Source of the DNA: Spirodela intermedia
Lineage: Eukaryota; Streptophyta; Magnoliopsida; Alismatales; Araceae
Assembly: GCA_902729315.2 (NCBI GenBank)
Contig: LR746275.1
Location: 3,426,001-3,490,000 of the forward strand
Direction: 5' to 3'
Length of the DNA: 64,000 nucleotides
Shown: positions 28,068-42,406 of the stretch, piece by piece
How the letters are laid out: each line of letters opens with the position of its first letter
How positions within the stretch are numbered: the first letter of the stretch is position 1
Made by a program: the position numbers and the translations under genes
The notes under the pieces: model-generated
The model's input: the letters and a program-made list of their open reading frames with translations, nothing else
Databases searched by the model: none
What the model was told of the DNA's origin: nothing

Positions 28068-29895
28068 CAGGGGAATCGGGGTTCTACGGGCCGTCAGGGT
28101 GAGGAGAGTGAGGAGAGAGAACAGCCTAAGCATCAACTAAACGGAGAAGTTCCTTCCCCTCTGCAAACGCCAAAAAAACTTTCAGTACCTCGCTTCAGCC
28201 CGACCCAATATAGGCAAGCTCGTTTGGCCCAAATTACAAAAGCCCAAACTATACAGTAGACTTGCACTGTTGGCTTTCTATGCGCCAATGGAACCGTGAC
28301 TTCTCCCTTGACCCATTCACTTGACGAAGAACGAAAGTCAAAGAAAAGCGGCTGAGGATATGAGAGAGAAAGAGAGAGAGAGAGAGGGAGGGCACAAAAG
28401 TCAGCTTTTCCGGGCCCAGATACCTCCCTACGCCACCAAGAGGAAGAAGTCAATACATTTATTTTTGCTAGTATCTTAAGATCATGGAAAATTAAATCCA
28501 ATTAGGATCTGCTTGAGCATCATACATTACGTCATATACATTTATTTTCCCCAGTGACCAGCCCAAGTCAACCCCATTAAAACTGGAAAGTAGACGGTGC
28601 GCCCAAATTTTATTAACAATAAGAAAAAGCAGGGGAGTCGGTGGAGTGAGAACCCAAGTGATCAGTATAGGAGGGCAGATGACCAGCAGGAGGAATCTAA
28701 CCTCGCATCAAAACCTGTTCAAAAGTCAGCTCTCAATCTCACGCTGACCATCTTGAAAGAATACCCAGACAAAGAATCAGCCAGAGAACAAGCAAACGGC
28801 CATTACCAGAGGAAAGTACTGCGTCTGACAACAGCTGAGCAGTGAAGTAGTGGATATGAGAAGGCCCCACGTCACCTGATCCAGGAGAGAGGTGGGTTCG
28901 ATGGAAAGAAGCTAAGGAGAGAGGTGATCCCCAACCCCCGCCATCCCCGAAAACTCCCAACTCCAGGGGTAGAAGATGAACAAGATCTCAACTCACTAGA
29001 AGAAGATAATTACCCCATCTCTCTCCGTGTCCACAGACACCAGCCCCTCTTCTTGGTGGTGATTTTGATTTAATGGGTTGTATTCGTTTCCTTGCCCCTC
29101 CTCCCTCCATGGCAATAGACGGCGCTTGTGGAACACAGCAAAATGGTCTGCTCCAACCAAATAATAAGGAGAGAGATGCCTTACACTACCAGCCTGCGAA
29201 GACAAGGGAAGGTGAAGTGGACGTCATATGGTAGCCTTTATGAAGGAGAAATTGGCACCGTTTTCAAATGCAGAAAGAAAACCCAGTAATTTTTTTCCAG
29301 GAAAAAACCGGAAGAACAGCTGACATTGATGCTCAGATTTATGAAGTTTGTGAAAAAGAACAAGGCAGAGTTGACCCACGCAACCACTTGTATGAGACAA
29401 ACCAGAAGAAGAGGGCCCACTTATAGACTAGACTACATGTAGGTGTCAAGTAATAACAAGAGTCAGAATATGATCGTCTTCTGTTTTTTTTTTTTTTTTT
29501 TTTTCCATGAGACATATGGGGAAAAAAAGTAGCTGCTGGGGAATATGTAGGTAGTTTGCCCATATAATGAATTAAATAATGTCAAAGCAAATTTATATCA
29601 GGAATCCAAGGCAACTTACAAAGAGGGTCAACCAAGCAAATTCCGTCAATATTTTGGTAAAATATTTATGAAAAAAAGAAGACGGTGCTCCACGAGTGCT
29701 CACCTGACGGCGTGCAGATGTCCCAGAATGGTGCCAGTTGTCCTAGAATGCAACCCTTTTTGAGTTATCTCAGTGAGACAGAACCGCACGTTGACAACCA
29801 CATTTAGAAACGTCTCTGAAGAATCTATTACCGCGAATGGCCACACACAAACAGATATGGTACTGAGGGGAGCACGCTGAAGGTTTCCCCAGTAG
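28068..29895. other. Intergenic 1.8 kb: ADT promoter side and NOT4 3' flank
   Basis: Non-coding as far as I can tell. It contains a CT/GA run near 28365-28388, a 21-base poly-T at 29484-29504 (poly-A on the minus strand) and scattered short frames. The minus-strand CT-rich bases just above 28067 look like the ADT leader. The poly-A might mark an old retroposed copy, but no parent gene is recognisable next to it. Confidence 0.5.
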
Positions 29896-32800
29896 TCACA
29901 TTCCAAAGTCTCTGTTGTACACATCACCTGCCCGAAACTTTTCTTCGTTTCCAGGGAAGTATCTGTTAAGCCCGAGCCTCTTGTTCCTCAGTAACTCACC
30001 CATGCCTGGGTCACTGTTAGCCTGGATGTCGTTCCAGCCTTCCCACTGTGCATTTCTGGAGTGCTGGATTGACATCAAATCAAAAGGAGACAGTGGCGGG
30101 AGATTCTGATGTAGGTGTCTAGATGGGACGTATGAATCATTTACAGGTAAAAATCTGCCCCCAAAATTCTCCGGGATTCTCAGCTCTTGTTGAGCGGAAA
30201 CGGACTGCTGCATGAGGAGCTGAAGTCTTGGGTCAACATCAGAACCGTTGAACTGTGGAGGCGGAGCATATCTTAAATCAAAGCCAGAATTGTCTACTCC
30301 ATGTGGTAGTCTCCCTTTGCCAACAGCCAAGATAGCTGGGTCAAGAAACTCTACATCGCCACTGTACCCAGCGGATGCCATCGGATACTCCCTCCTCAGA
30401 GAAGGCCCTCCTCCATACATATGGTTCTCTGCAAATGGAGAAAACGCATTACATCGAGCTGGTCTTGCTGATGTCCAGAACACTAGCGCAATGAGACTAT
30501 CAAACCTGAATATGTGCTATCATAAGCCTGATCCAATTTGTCATGGGATGAAAAACCAGGAGGAGGCGCCTGAAGCCTGTTTGGGACTGAGAATCCAGGA
30601 GGTGCCGAAGTCTTAGCCCTTGAAGCAGCTTTAATAAGACAAAGGAACAAAATGGAATCAGAAAATGTCTGTCAGATCAAAAAGTATATGGTAAAGCAAT
30701 AGAAATCAATAGCTACATGCAGTGACAATCGAGTGATGGAAAAAACGTCAGCAATTACAAAAGTACTAACTAGTGAAGAATTTCCTCTTAGGTGATTTTG
30801 AGGATTATCGAAACCATGCTGATGGTCGCAAATGATTTTATAATATATAAAAAAATTGAAATGCCCGGGTTAAGTTAAGCTAAAACGATATATCCGAATA
30901 ATGAAATTTGCCATGGATGATGTGACAAACAGTTAGAGTCAAGAAGATGGTGCAAATAATAAATCCTAAACAAAAAACAGAACCAAGAGAGACACGTAGA
31001 AAACAAGAAATCATGTGGAACAATAATAAAAACCTGAGAACGATGTCTGAGTTTAAAAAAAACTGAGAATTAGCGGTGAGCACCAGATTTCCTTGGCAGA
31101 CTAATATGGGTCTCAAAATCCATGATAAAAAAAACATTCAAATGTTTGTTCTTCTCATATGAAGAGCAGGAAAATATGACAAAATTGCACTGGTAATCTT
31201 CCCCCTCAAATCAATCAGCCAAACCCGCATCTAGAATTGCCTCACTATCAAAAGCATGTTGATCTTTTAACAGAAAATTACCAGGATGGAAAATCAACTT
31301 TTTGATGTTTTACAGGACAAAAGATTCCAGGAATTCTACCGTCACCTGATACTTACCAGCAGATTTCTCAATCAAAACCGCGGATTGGTCACCGCTGAAT
31401 CCCACTGGATACCTGGAACTACTGGCCGCAAAACCATTTTGGATATCTACAAGCGAACCATGCAACCCTGGACCGTTCGTCTGTACATGTGCAAACTCAC
31501 TGAAAGATGGTCTTGAGAAGGGTGTCTGGCTTTCTTGCCTTGCAAAAGAAAATCGGGACTGATTATTGCTTTGCCCCTTCCATAAATTAGTCATTTTCAA
31601 CCCGCTATTCTGTTCATCAGTTTCACAGAGAAATTTGGCAAAACTATCTGTTGAAACCGATGTATCATTCCATGGATCAAAGTCCATTGACAAGATGTTG
31701 GAAATTATGTTGCTTTCTCCCGTATCTACACTGACATTTTTCCCCACAGGTAGATTATGCAATCTTCCAAAATACTTTTGGTTCTCCCCAATAGAGACTG
31801 GGTCAGGGTATTCCACAAATTTCCCCACTTCTTCCGAACAGCCAAACTTCCTCTCAGCTTGTCCATTAGACAATGTGTTATCACCTCTAGATTGATGCGG
31901 TGTTCCATTCAGCTCTACATCTGACGTTCGAAAATCTTCATTTGCTAAATCACACACTTCACGACGGAGAGTATGATTACTTGGAGCATCAGAAAGGAAG
32001 AAAGGCCCAGAAGAATAAGGTAAATGCGATGACTGAGTAATAACGTGTGAAGCACAATGCTGGAGCTCAGCGTCAGAAGCTTCTCTCGGTGGTTCCAAAG
32101 CCCGATCCGATAGTTCATGTGTCTCTTCAGACATACTGGTACTCCCACCAGAATGTCTCAGATATAGATTTCCAGTGCCATTTTCAGTGCACCGCTGCTG
32201 AAAACATGGAGGCGATGTTATAAACTCGCCAAAAGCGTCTGAAACTGAATCACGAGCATCCATACTGGGGAGGCCAATAAAAGATTGGTTATCCAAGTTA
32301 AGTATTGACAAATGTGAAGACAAATTTTGTATGTTGAACCCATTAACGTCAGTGCGAGAGCCGGCAGCTTTATCGCCAGGAACAGCCTGAGGTAGACGAT
32401 CAAATTCAGAACTGTTTACCATGTTGAGGTCACTAGACAAAAAGCCTTCTCTATCGCCCTCCTGTGCAATTAGACTAGATGACTGGGCCTTAGAAGTCAC
32501 AAAATCATAAGGTCTAATACTGGCAAATTCTGCTGACAAATCTGAATCAGGCACATAAGGTTTTGTATCAAAAGAAGTTTCTGGTGCTTGCACAGGACAT
32601 GATTCAAAGGAACCTGCATGATTTTCTACAGACGCCAACAAGGTAGCACCTATATCATCATCCCAAGCAGAGTTTTCGTTCGTCAGAGAACCATCTGCTG
32701 ATGGACCGGAAATTGTTTGGGAGTATTTACCAACAAATATTCTGGACGAATCTGAAGTTCTAGATGAACTAGATTGCGTTGCATGGTCTTTTTCTGATAT

Positions 32801-35800
32801 ATCGCTGGGCGTATGCACATCATCATACCATGCTGATGCTTCTTTTATCGAAGAAATCTCTGGCAAGGAATTTGATGGAGCCGGATAAGAATTTTTCCCA
32901 ACATATTTGAAAGCCTCCAAGAGACCAGATCCACTATTTAATCGTGTTGCTGAGCTCTGTTCGGTACTATTGACTGGTGCAATGTCATCATCAGACCAAG
33001 CGGATGAACAATGTACAAGGGAAACATCTGCTGATGAAATAAACACAGATGTCTGTGAATCCTTGCCTGTAGACCTATGAGATTCTAATGGCCTACACCT
33101 GCCATCCACATGCACTGTCTGACTCTCTTCAACAATTCCTGGAGCTGAAACTATATCGTCATGCCATGCAGACATACTTGCACCAGTTGATGAAGGCACA
33201 GAAGTACTAAAGAGTGTTTCCGGTTTTTCTTTGGCAAGGCCTTGCACAGATGATACAGTCGAAGATGGTGGTCGGGAATTAGCTCGGAGTCCCCTAAAAA
33301 TGCGAAACTTTTAGCAAAGGAGATAGTAACCGCATTCAAAGTGAAAAGGGGCAGGCAACGCATACCATGAAGCAGCAGCTGGAAGACCGGCGGCCTTTCC
33401 AGAACCGCCAATGTCAAGAGAACCTTTAGCTTGAGAAACAGAAGTCTAGCAGGAAAAATACATATACATAATCAATACAACAGCACATAAACAAGCATCA
33501 AAAACTGCAAAGCCCTCAGCACAGCCAAAGTGGAGATACATTTGTTTTCAATAAGAGAATAAAAATTTCCCATGTAGGAGTCCATCAAATCCACAACAAA
33601 GAGGGTATAAAATAAAAATAAAAGAAAATTTATTAAGGCTAGAATATAAATCATTCTCACATTCGAGGAGACCTTTATCACAATTTTGCTAGCTGAAACT
33701 GTCGTAGAATTGCAAAAGTCATCTGCTGGCGGAGGTAGCACACTACCAATACGTCGATGCACATTACCCGAAGCCATTGGAGGGACTCTACTCCTGTAAA
33801 GAGGCAATGATAATTAAGCCATTAATATAAAGGTATTGAGCAGTTTGAAAAAAAGGAAAAATTTACCCGGGGAGAGATAAATTAAGGCATAAATAAGGTC
33901 AATAATGAGGAAATGATTCACAGGATCCAGGTAGCGATCCCTTTCACATGACAACCCTCAAAGATTAGGTAACCGTAATGCATTCCTTTGTCACGGGACA
34001 GCAGAAAACACCTACCCACCAGTTCACTATCTTGATTCTCCTCATTAGTACAAGCCAATTTCAACTATTTTTACGTTAAACACTCAAAGAGAAATTGGAG
34101 CGGACGACCAAAAATAAATCGTCATTACGAAAATCTGATAAAAGTCTATGGATCTAGTTCATAAATATCGAATCAACGGTGTAAGTTTTATCTTCACATC
34201 AGTTGAATTTGATGTATTCAGTAACAGCTATGGAAGCATAGACCATTAATCAGTGGATAAGATCAAATATCTCTAACTAGGTTATATCAATGGAAATTAA
34301 CGAAAATGAACTGAACCGGTCAGTAGATTTGCGAATTGCCTGTTTTTACCCATCTTAAAGTTTTGTCAGCCTGAGTGTCTTCTTCAGATTGTTATTGAGA
34401 TCTTCTCATACCACCATGAGCAAAACAACCTGAGGAGTTTCAGATACCTTATAGTTATATATTGACGCTAAACATCTATTTCCACTACCAGCTTAGATAA
34501 CAGTTGGACAAAAAGGGGGGAAGACAGTAAGAAGATTAGGTAGATTGACAATAGTTCCTTTGTACTTCTCTGGCTACGATCTAAACGAACAGTTGCCCAT
34601 GCGTTCACCCTTTTGTGAGAACGACAGAAGCTTCTCTCCAGTTCATTGCCATTTCCAGCACTTTGTTTCATTTCCTTCCACCTCAATTCTTAACCTTTTA
34701 CTTTCAACTTCCCATGCAACAACACAATGGGAAAGAACACAATGGTGATATGACATCAGGACCACTTATGCAATCCCTCTATGAAAGAACTGAATGTCAC
34801 GGAAGCCTCGGCAGGACATGAGATTAAACACTGGGAAAGGCCGTCTCCTAGCCGCCATTTACCATTGAAGCCTAAGAATGGCCGAATGTCATTACCTCTT
34901 TTCCCAGCAGCAAGGATTGTGATCAACTTAGACATGGGACGCAGGCTGTGTATGTTCTGCGGCAGTAACTTGGATGGATATCCAAGTATAAAGCCTGGAC
35001 AGCGTTACACATGCAGCTGATATATTTAATTCATATGAATGGCAGATAAAAAAGGATGCAGAGAGAGTAGTCACTGAACAAGCATCAGCCCATTTAGTGA
35101 CAGAATAAAAAAAACGGATAATTTTCATGTTCCGATCCATAATCCCTGCATCCTCTGAGTTTTTCAACAATAGTAAGTAGAATGCCTCTTATGCTGGAGG
35201 GTGTGAGGGCTAGGGCAGAATTAAAACATTACAGGAGAAGTAAAGGATGTCTGTTAACTAAAGGAAGGTGGGGAAAAGGGGCTTGAAAATTTTTGGGCAT
35301 CCGCATTGTATCTCTGTTGAAAACACCCTAATAAAGAATATTATGGACAATTTAAAGTGGACAGCCATAAAAAGGCTGAGAAAGCCAAAGTCATATCAGC
35401 TGGTAATAAGTTCGTTATTTACAAGCTGGTGCGATATAGCCTAGACATTCATTTCCAGGCCACATCAAGAACTCCCACAACTAGGTAGCTAATTAAGACC
35501 AAAGACTGCCAATTTGACCAAGGCCTGCATCCAATCGCTGAGGAGCAATGGGATTAGCCAACAGTAACTCCATGAAAAAGACCGAAATGTCTTAACAAAG
35601 TTTGAAATTAGGTAACAGAGAAGAACTCTTGTGGACCAAAGTTGAATAAAACTAGATGTTTTAGAAGCTTAACAGATGTAAAATGTATCAGATAACAGGT
35701 CAGGAATCTGAGCTTCATATGGGAATACTTTCACCCCGCTCTGATCCTAATACGCTCTTACCCAGATTTCAGACAGGCAATGGGAGAGATATTCTGATCT

Positions 35801-38255
35801 TGGAAGACATTTGAAGCAGCAACTAGCATTTTACGGATTTTCTTAAGGGCATATATAAAGTATCCCGGGACAAAGACAGGTGTGCGACATGAAATCTTAG
35901 TAAACGGTTAAGCAGATAAAATAAATCAAGCACATTTATGGCAAAAGTTATGCATAAACACATAAATTGCCTTCATAGCATATAGAAACACGAAACTATA
36001 ATTGGCACGCATTCCATATCAAAAGAAACAAAACTTTCCTCGCAACAGGAATTTTGTTAGAAAAACAGCGAAAAGATATAAACGGTATAAAAAGAATATT
36101 AAACAACAACAACAAATAAAATAAAATATAGATAATGTATGAAATATATTATATACCCGCTTCTTCAAACATAAAATTCAAGTTGAATGAAAATCACTGG
36201 TTCTACTAACAAAGCATACGCATATACTGAAACACATTAAATAATTATACTACTTTGAAAAAATCATCACTCAATATTAAATAAAATTGCAGAGCATTTA
36301 CCTCGTATAAGCTGAGATAACTTCATCTTTTGTGAAGCTATCCTCTTGGCAACCAACATCATGCAAATACAAGCAATCTGGGTTGTTGCAAGTCTGCATC
36401 AATAAACAAATCCTCTGAGTCTCAAAAAGAAAATTAATCAAGCACCCTTGAAACAAGAAGAAAAGGAGTTCACTAAAATATGCTGAAAAGATATCCTCAC
36501 ATACCATATTTCTCAGCCAAGCACGACAATATTTTGTGGTACCAAAGCAAGCTCTAAAAAATACAATAAAATCAATGAGTGTAGGAGAAAATAATTAAGA
36601 AAACAACCAGAGAACATAGAAAAAAAAACATACCTCAATGTTTTACCTTCTAAAACAAAATTGTGTACAGCTTGAATACATCGAATGGCTTCCTCCTCTT
36701 TAGCATATGTAATGTACCTAAAACAGCAAGTATGAACAAGATCGAATAATCAACAGCCAAAACTATAACAGCAAACAAGGACATTAGCAATGGTCAGGCA
36801 TATCCAAAGCTTTATTCATGAATGCCATGGAGGAAAACACACAACCCATTTTCAGGATTGACAACTTCAACGATGAAGCTCTTTAACAAGTGATTTCAAC
36901 CAGCGAAATGATGATGTGGCGTGAGGCATAAAGCATGATATGAATAGATCTTCCCTTTTCAAGAGGCAAGAAGACAGAAACAGAATTCTCCCCAGGTTTC
37001 TTGTTCTCCAAAAATATTTTAAGATCCATTCTTTGACGCTAACTTACCTTCCTAATTGAGGCTGGCTTACCATGTCATCCATTTAGACGACACTTGTCAA
37101 CAGAAGGGACATAGCAACTGACGCAAACTAATCATTATGTATGGGAACACGAACAGTGAAATTACCATTCAAAATGTAAAATGACTTCACTGGCGCATGA
37201 AAGCAATCATTTTGGTAGTACTTGAATAGAAGAACAGGGGAGATTAGCAAGTACATTGGAAGTGATAAGAAAATAATGCTGCATGTTGCAGGAGACATTT
37301 GCCTTAAGTCCATAAACAATTCCACAAATTAGTCTTTTATCATCTAAATCCTGTTAAAAGCAAGAAGAGAACTACGAAATCAAGGTTATCACTTACACAC
37401 TAAAAGTACTAGCATTAGATGCTTGCTGAGCTCCCCCAGTTGTGCGAGAAATAGAAACTTTTAAGACTCTACCATACTGGCCAAAGTATTCTCTGCGTTC
37501 AAGTAACTGATATCCAAAAGTACAATTTTAAATGAATTATATTCAAAAATAAATGAAAACAGATCTTCAAGTGTAAATAATGAACAAAATGTCCAAAATA
37601 GGAGGCATCAGAGAGATGTAACGCACATTTTCATCAGCCATAGTTGAAGGTAATCCAATTATATACACGAGATTTCGCTGAATTACGCGAACGCTGTTCA
37701 GATGTTTTCTTGCTTCTGAAGATGTCTTCGGCTTTGCCTTTGGAAACTTTTGCTTTTTCTCGGCATTTACTTCAGCAACCACCCTATCAAGGTAGCAGTC
37801 AAAATTTGGGAATTCACTAGGATAATAAATAACTTAAAAAGAACGTCATATAATGTCCCCACTACCTTTCACAATTTGCAGCCGTCCCAACAATCCTTTC
37901 CTTGTCATAAGGGGTACGACATGCAGGACACCGTGCCTCTGAGTCATCCTTTTCAGCCATTTCAACAATATGATGCCAACACCAGACACAAATCTGAAGG
38001 GGAAAAAATAACGATGTTGAGTCTCTTACACAAGTAATAAAAAGAAATAGAGATCCGTAACCATTTGACTGTGGTTCATATGTTGTCGTTAGAGTTTTTG
38101 GGGTGCTTGATGATTGTTGACCATGCCAATGGGAGAATAGTGACAAGGCCGGAATTCAGAACCTCGTAGCCACATCTGCAGGGCTTTAATTGTTGGTCAG
38201 TCAAGTCCATCTCCTCCGCACAGAGAGGGCAACTTCTTTCTCCGTCGTCGCTCAT
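29896..38255 (-). CDS. NOT4: CCR4-NOT complex subunit NOT4, RING-RRM E3 ubiquitin ligase
   Basis: NOT4 is the E3 ligase of the CCR4-NOT complex, acting in mRNA turnover and co-translational quality control. Twelve exons: 38255-38163, 37993-37866, 37783-37627, 37506-37397, 36717-36634, 36553-36505, 36393-36302, 33793-33661, 33445-33366, 33293-31357, 30628-30506 and 30428-29896. They encode 1172 residues. The C4C4 RING is at residues about 9-62 (CPLCAEEM ... CRCGYEICVWCW ... CPACRTPY). An RRM follows (LVYIIGLP ... YGRVLKVSISR ... AVHNFVLEGKTLRA), then a CCCH-like segment (YCRAWLRNMTCNNPDCLYLH). The long tail is disordered, includes four regular 56-residue repeats, and ends with the plant NOT4 block DPAILAVGKGR ... 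LYNRxFGM (here VYNRDFGM). A 5' UTR intron is supported at 38660-38263. Confidence 0.96.
32655..33172 (-). repeat. Tandem 56-residue repeats inside NOT4
   Basis: Within the large NOT4 exon the motif SAWxDD recurs at residues 350, 406, 462 and 517, a period of 56, 56 and 55 residues (168 bases). Each spacer also carries [TV]GKxS[QY] about 20 residues before the next SAW, and two have SSADVSL/PSADGSL. The copies differ at most other positions, so the duplication is old. Confidence 0.85.
33794..36301 (-). other. Large NOT4 intron (2.5 kb)
   Basis: This AT-rich intron separates the RING-RRM exons from the disordered-tail exons. I could not identify a gene or a transposon in it. Short frames at 34468-35170 look random. 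Confidence 0.75.
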
Positions 38256-38262
38256 GGTAGTC

Positions 38263-38660
38263 CTAACAGAAATATAAGCGATAAGATTTAGCATTTGCAT
38301 GGAAATGCATTGTAAAAAACAGCTTGGGGTAATACAAAGAACCAAGGCGTAAAGATAAAAAGCCCTTGTTCCTGAAACTACGAAACCATTACGCACAGAT
38401 GCCCAATCCATTTGAAGCTACGAACTATTATTAACCACCTACGTCGCTTAGGATCCTTCGCAGCCCTAGTTGAAGAATCCGCACGTATAGAAGAGCACGA
38501 CCACAAAAAAAAAGGAAAATCCCACCCCGAGCCGGCGAACCAAGGAAGCCGATGAGGGCTCCCCCGAGACGACGACGAAAATTTCGCCCCAACAGATCGA
38601 TTAACCTCGAACAACCAACTAGGGCAACGAAAATCAAAAGCTTTGATAACCCAGACTTAC
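38263..38660 (-). other. Probable 5' UTR intron of NOT4
   Basis: Seven bases upstream of the NOT4 ATG is an acceptor (TATATTTCTGTTAG). A strong donor, AAT|GTAAGT, lies at 38660. The leader exon upstream is GC-rich. A 5' UTR intron of about 400 bases is the simplest reading. Confidence 0.55.
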
Positions 38661-41600
38661 ATTAGGAGGCCGGGGGGGGAGGATTGCGTGACAAAAATCG
38701 GGGAATCGGAGGGAGCAAGCGGTGGGAGGACGGGAGCCGACAGGACGCCGAGGGTGCCGCGCGAGAGATATGGAGGGTGGAGAAAGCCGAACCACGGGGA
38801 CGTCGATAACAAGCACCCTCCCTCCCTCCTCCTTCCCCTCCCAAATTATTTCGCCTCCCCCACCCCCCGCTTCTCCTCCCTAATTCGCCGCTGTCACTTT
38901 AAATAATCCCTAGGTTAACCTGCAAACGTGGTCTCAGGGTGGACGATAAAGCCACCATCACTACCCCTCAGCCACAGGGCGCGGCGTCTTTCTTATCCGT
39001 GTTGCTCCTAACCGACGGTGAGACGGGGTTCTGCTGCTCCGTGGGAGGGCCCCAATGGGCCTCTAACGTGGTCTTCCCTTTACCTACTCATCCCGCCGTG
39101 CCCCCAGTGGCCCCCACTTTCTAACAGAGGATGGAATATGGGTGTTAATGGCAATTAAACTATTAATAAACTCCTCTTAATGGACCGGTGCGCTTCGGCC
39201 CAGTTATTGTTTGGGCTTAAATGTAATTCTCTTACACCCAAATTCATGAGCATGAAACGGCCAACGACAAGTTTCAGCTGCTTCGTGAGAACGTGGTCCA
39301 TAATGATCCCTATTTTCTATTTTTTGGTCGATTTTAATAAAAATTAAGCATGTCTTGAGGCCTTCGTTGACTGCTTCCCCACGACTAAGTATAGTATATG
39401 GTCAACCCCGAGAAAAAATGCCCCACTTCTGTAACGGCTCTCTATCAGCCCTCACCGTCTGCCCCTACGTTACTATTTTCTGCTCATTGACACGCTTTCT
39501 CGTCTCCTAATATATGCCTTAAACAAGGGGAATTAATGTAACATTTTAAAGATAATTAATTTAATCTGAATCCATTAAATATAATTAATGTATGTTGATG
39601 ATCAACCTCATTGCTGAATTTTAGACTAATATAAAACTTAATATGGACACTACAGGTGTCAACGCATCCAAGAGTTAAATCCTCACACCCGAACTATAAG
39701 GGCATTTGTTTGTGTTTTGGATGGGTTGACCTGATGCGTTTAAAAGTCAACTATCAATCCCATAAAGGACTCATAAGTTTGAACTGCCACGGTGAATTTG
39801 ATTATGGGCAGGCGTGGGCCAATTCATGATTATGGGCCTCGGAATTAGCCCAAGTATGGCTGTTGGGCCCTGTCTGACCCATATTGGTCCAGGTAGAGAT
39901 AACCGATTCGATTACCAATTACGATTAACAACGTTAATTTTTCTTGACCATCGCTTTGACCACCAACACTGCTCTATATCCATCTCTCTGACACGCACGT
40001 ACACACCGACGCATACGGAGGTTTTGTATTAATTTTATTTTCATTTAGAAAAAAAACAAAATTTGTACCACTCGGCATACGAACAACATTTGATATAACT
40101 TTATTTATATTTATACTCTAATGGGGACTCACGTGACTCAACTACAACATAACAATTATTTCTATTCTTGGACATTGGCGATCCGTCAGCATTGCCATCT
40201 CAGCTGGTGGCACCACCATTTTCACATAAAACTCCTCATTTTCTTATTCCAGAAACCCACGAAACGTATTATAATTACCACACATGGTAGATATTATATT
40301 TTTAATTTATATTTTTTCCTTTTATTTTTTAACTCGATTATTTGGAACTATGATAGATTCGTCGGGCGACGGTTTCTAAAAATAGATTCATCGACCACAA
40401 CACAACGGGGGATGTCGACCCATTAAAGGCACATCCCCCGCTATTGGTGGGCCCAGGCCCATTCATGTACCCAGATAGCGGAGATTAGATAAGACGTCCC
40501 GTTCGATAGGAGGGACGGCTATTAAAATGCCGGAACCGCTGTGCGGTGACCGGAACCCGAAGTAACGGGTTTTGCTGGGGCCGGATGGTTCGTCCAAGGA
40601 AACCACTACTCTGATCGTGTGCCCCCCCCCCCTTCCGCCGGGCCCACCCGGATAGTGCGCCGCTCTGTTGTCGGATGGGGCCCATTGGCGGTCTATTAAG
40701 TTTTAAAAGAGTCCACTAACCGGGGAACGGGAAAGTTCAGCCTAAAAGAGGCGATCTGACGGGGATCACACGGAAGCACGCAAGTGGGAGGTCAAGTTGG
40801 CCCGTGGACATTTGTTTAATTTTCCCACACAAAAATTATATTTTATTACGAAGCTCCGTCGCCGGTTTCACTCCCGGAATTTCACAAAAACCCCCTCGCT
40901 TAGATTACCGTGTATGGAAACCCGAACGTTTCTGCGGCGCCGCAGAATCCTCCACAAAAAGTCTGCCGCTGACGTAAGAAAATCAACTGAACTACCGGGT
41001 AAAAAAGTCAAATTTTCGGTGAGAAGAGGGGTGGGTATATAATATTCTCCCTTATCGGAATTCAAAACAATTGTGGTATTTTTTTAATGGTCCCACTGCA
41101 CTGTCACGATCTTATTATATCAGTCTGAATTACATAAATGGCATGTTTAGAAAATATTTAATTCAAACACGGGCGAATTGGGCCAGCAGTTATGAAACCG
41201 AGAGAGGTAGTTGCGCAGAATTTTAGATAAATTTAGAGCACGTTCTAGAAAAAATCGTGCCCGGATCTCGCCACGTCACCACTCTGGGACGTGTACGGCT
41301 TCTGTCCTCACGTAGAAAGACCACTTCCGGTGACACTCCTGTATCGGTCATTGAATTCTCGTCCGGAAATGTCCTCACGATGGGAGGAGATAGAGAGAGA
41401 GCGAAAGAGAGAGCGAGAGAGTGGGGGCAAAAAGGACTAGGATATTTGTTTTCGTCCGACAAAAGGAAATTCCCACGAGGTTCTCGCAGGCACACACTCA
41501 CCTGGATTCGACCAACCGGAAGAACCGGGTTATCGGCGGTCACCGGTTGGAGGCTAACATCGTCGTTTCCAAAAATGTACACGTACGGCTTTTCTCTAGG

Positions 41601-42406
41601 ACTTTATTTATTTCGGGGATGCATTTGTTTGACGCTGCTTCATATCGGGGCTTCTCTCTTTCTCTTTCCTCCCTCATTTCAACAGCCTCTTCCCTCTTCC
41701 CCTTCCTTCCTGCTCGGTCTGCTGCAACTCTTTCGCTGTAGAGGGATCCTCTTTCCCACCTTCTTCCTCGGTTTCCCCGTACGCGCGTACAGCCCCGCTT
41801 CCTCGGGTTCCGGCGGAGAACTGGGGTATTTCTTGCCGACTCCTCCCCCTCCTGTAATGTGACGTTGGACTGTGATCGATTCGACACCCGCAGGTTCGTA
41901 TGCGGATTCTGAAATTCTTCCTCTGCTGCTCGTAGACTTTGTTGAGTTCTTCCGTTTGTTCTTCCTCTGGTTTATATGTATATATATATACATTTTTTAT
42001 CGTGCTTCAAGTCTGTGACAAGTGGGAGGATTACCACCCGATGCTCACGGGATTGCCGATGATTTTTCTCCTTCTTGATGCTCACTTTTTTGGCTATAAA
42101 TTTCAGGTGTTCGTATGAAATATAAAGCGAGACGAATTGAGAATAATGATCGTCAGACAGAGAGACAGAGAAAGATGAAGAGTTGTAAATGCCCAGTAAA
42201 GGCGGTGTGGTCGAAGTTAGCAAATGTTCCGTAAAAACGACTCCGCTCTCTCCTGCAAATATTTGTACCTCCTCTGGTTTTACTTCAGAAAGTAATTCCT
42301 CGGAGAGATCCTCCCCCCATCTCTTGGGATCTGGGGAAAACGGAGTAGAGGAAGAAGAAGGAACGGCGCAAGGGAAGAGGAGATCCGAATCGGATTTGTG
42401 TTTGAC
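38661..42406. promoter_or_regulatory. Divergent spacer NOT4 / AP2 (3.7 kb)
   Basis: This holds the NOT4 leader and promoter on the left and the AP2 promoter and leader on the right. A 12-13 base poly-C is at about 40621. GA-rich runs are at 41391-41421. TATA-like words are at 41973-41991 and, better placed, GCTATAAAT at 42093-42101. The middle (39150-41250) is AT-rich with no gene or transposon that I recognise. Confidence 0.5.

Noticed and set aside
30506-30628. Apparent frameshift in the NOT4 exon after FSVPNR
   Set aside because: On rereading, the bases encode NRLQAPPPGFSSH in one frame; the first impression came from skipping six bases.
41257-41862. 201-codon frame upstream of AP2
   Set aside because: GA/CT-rich promoter or leader DNA with no conserved protein features and competing frames on both strands.
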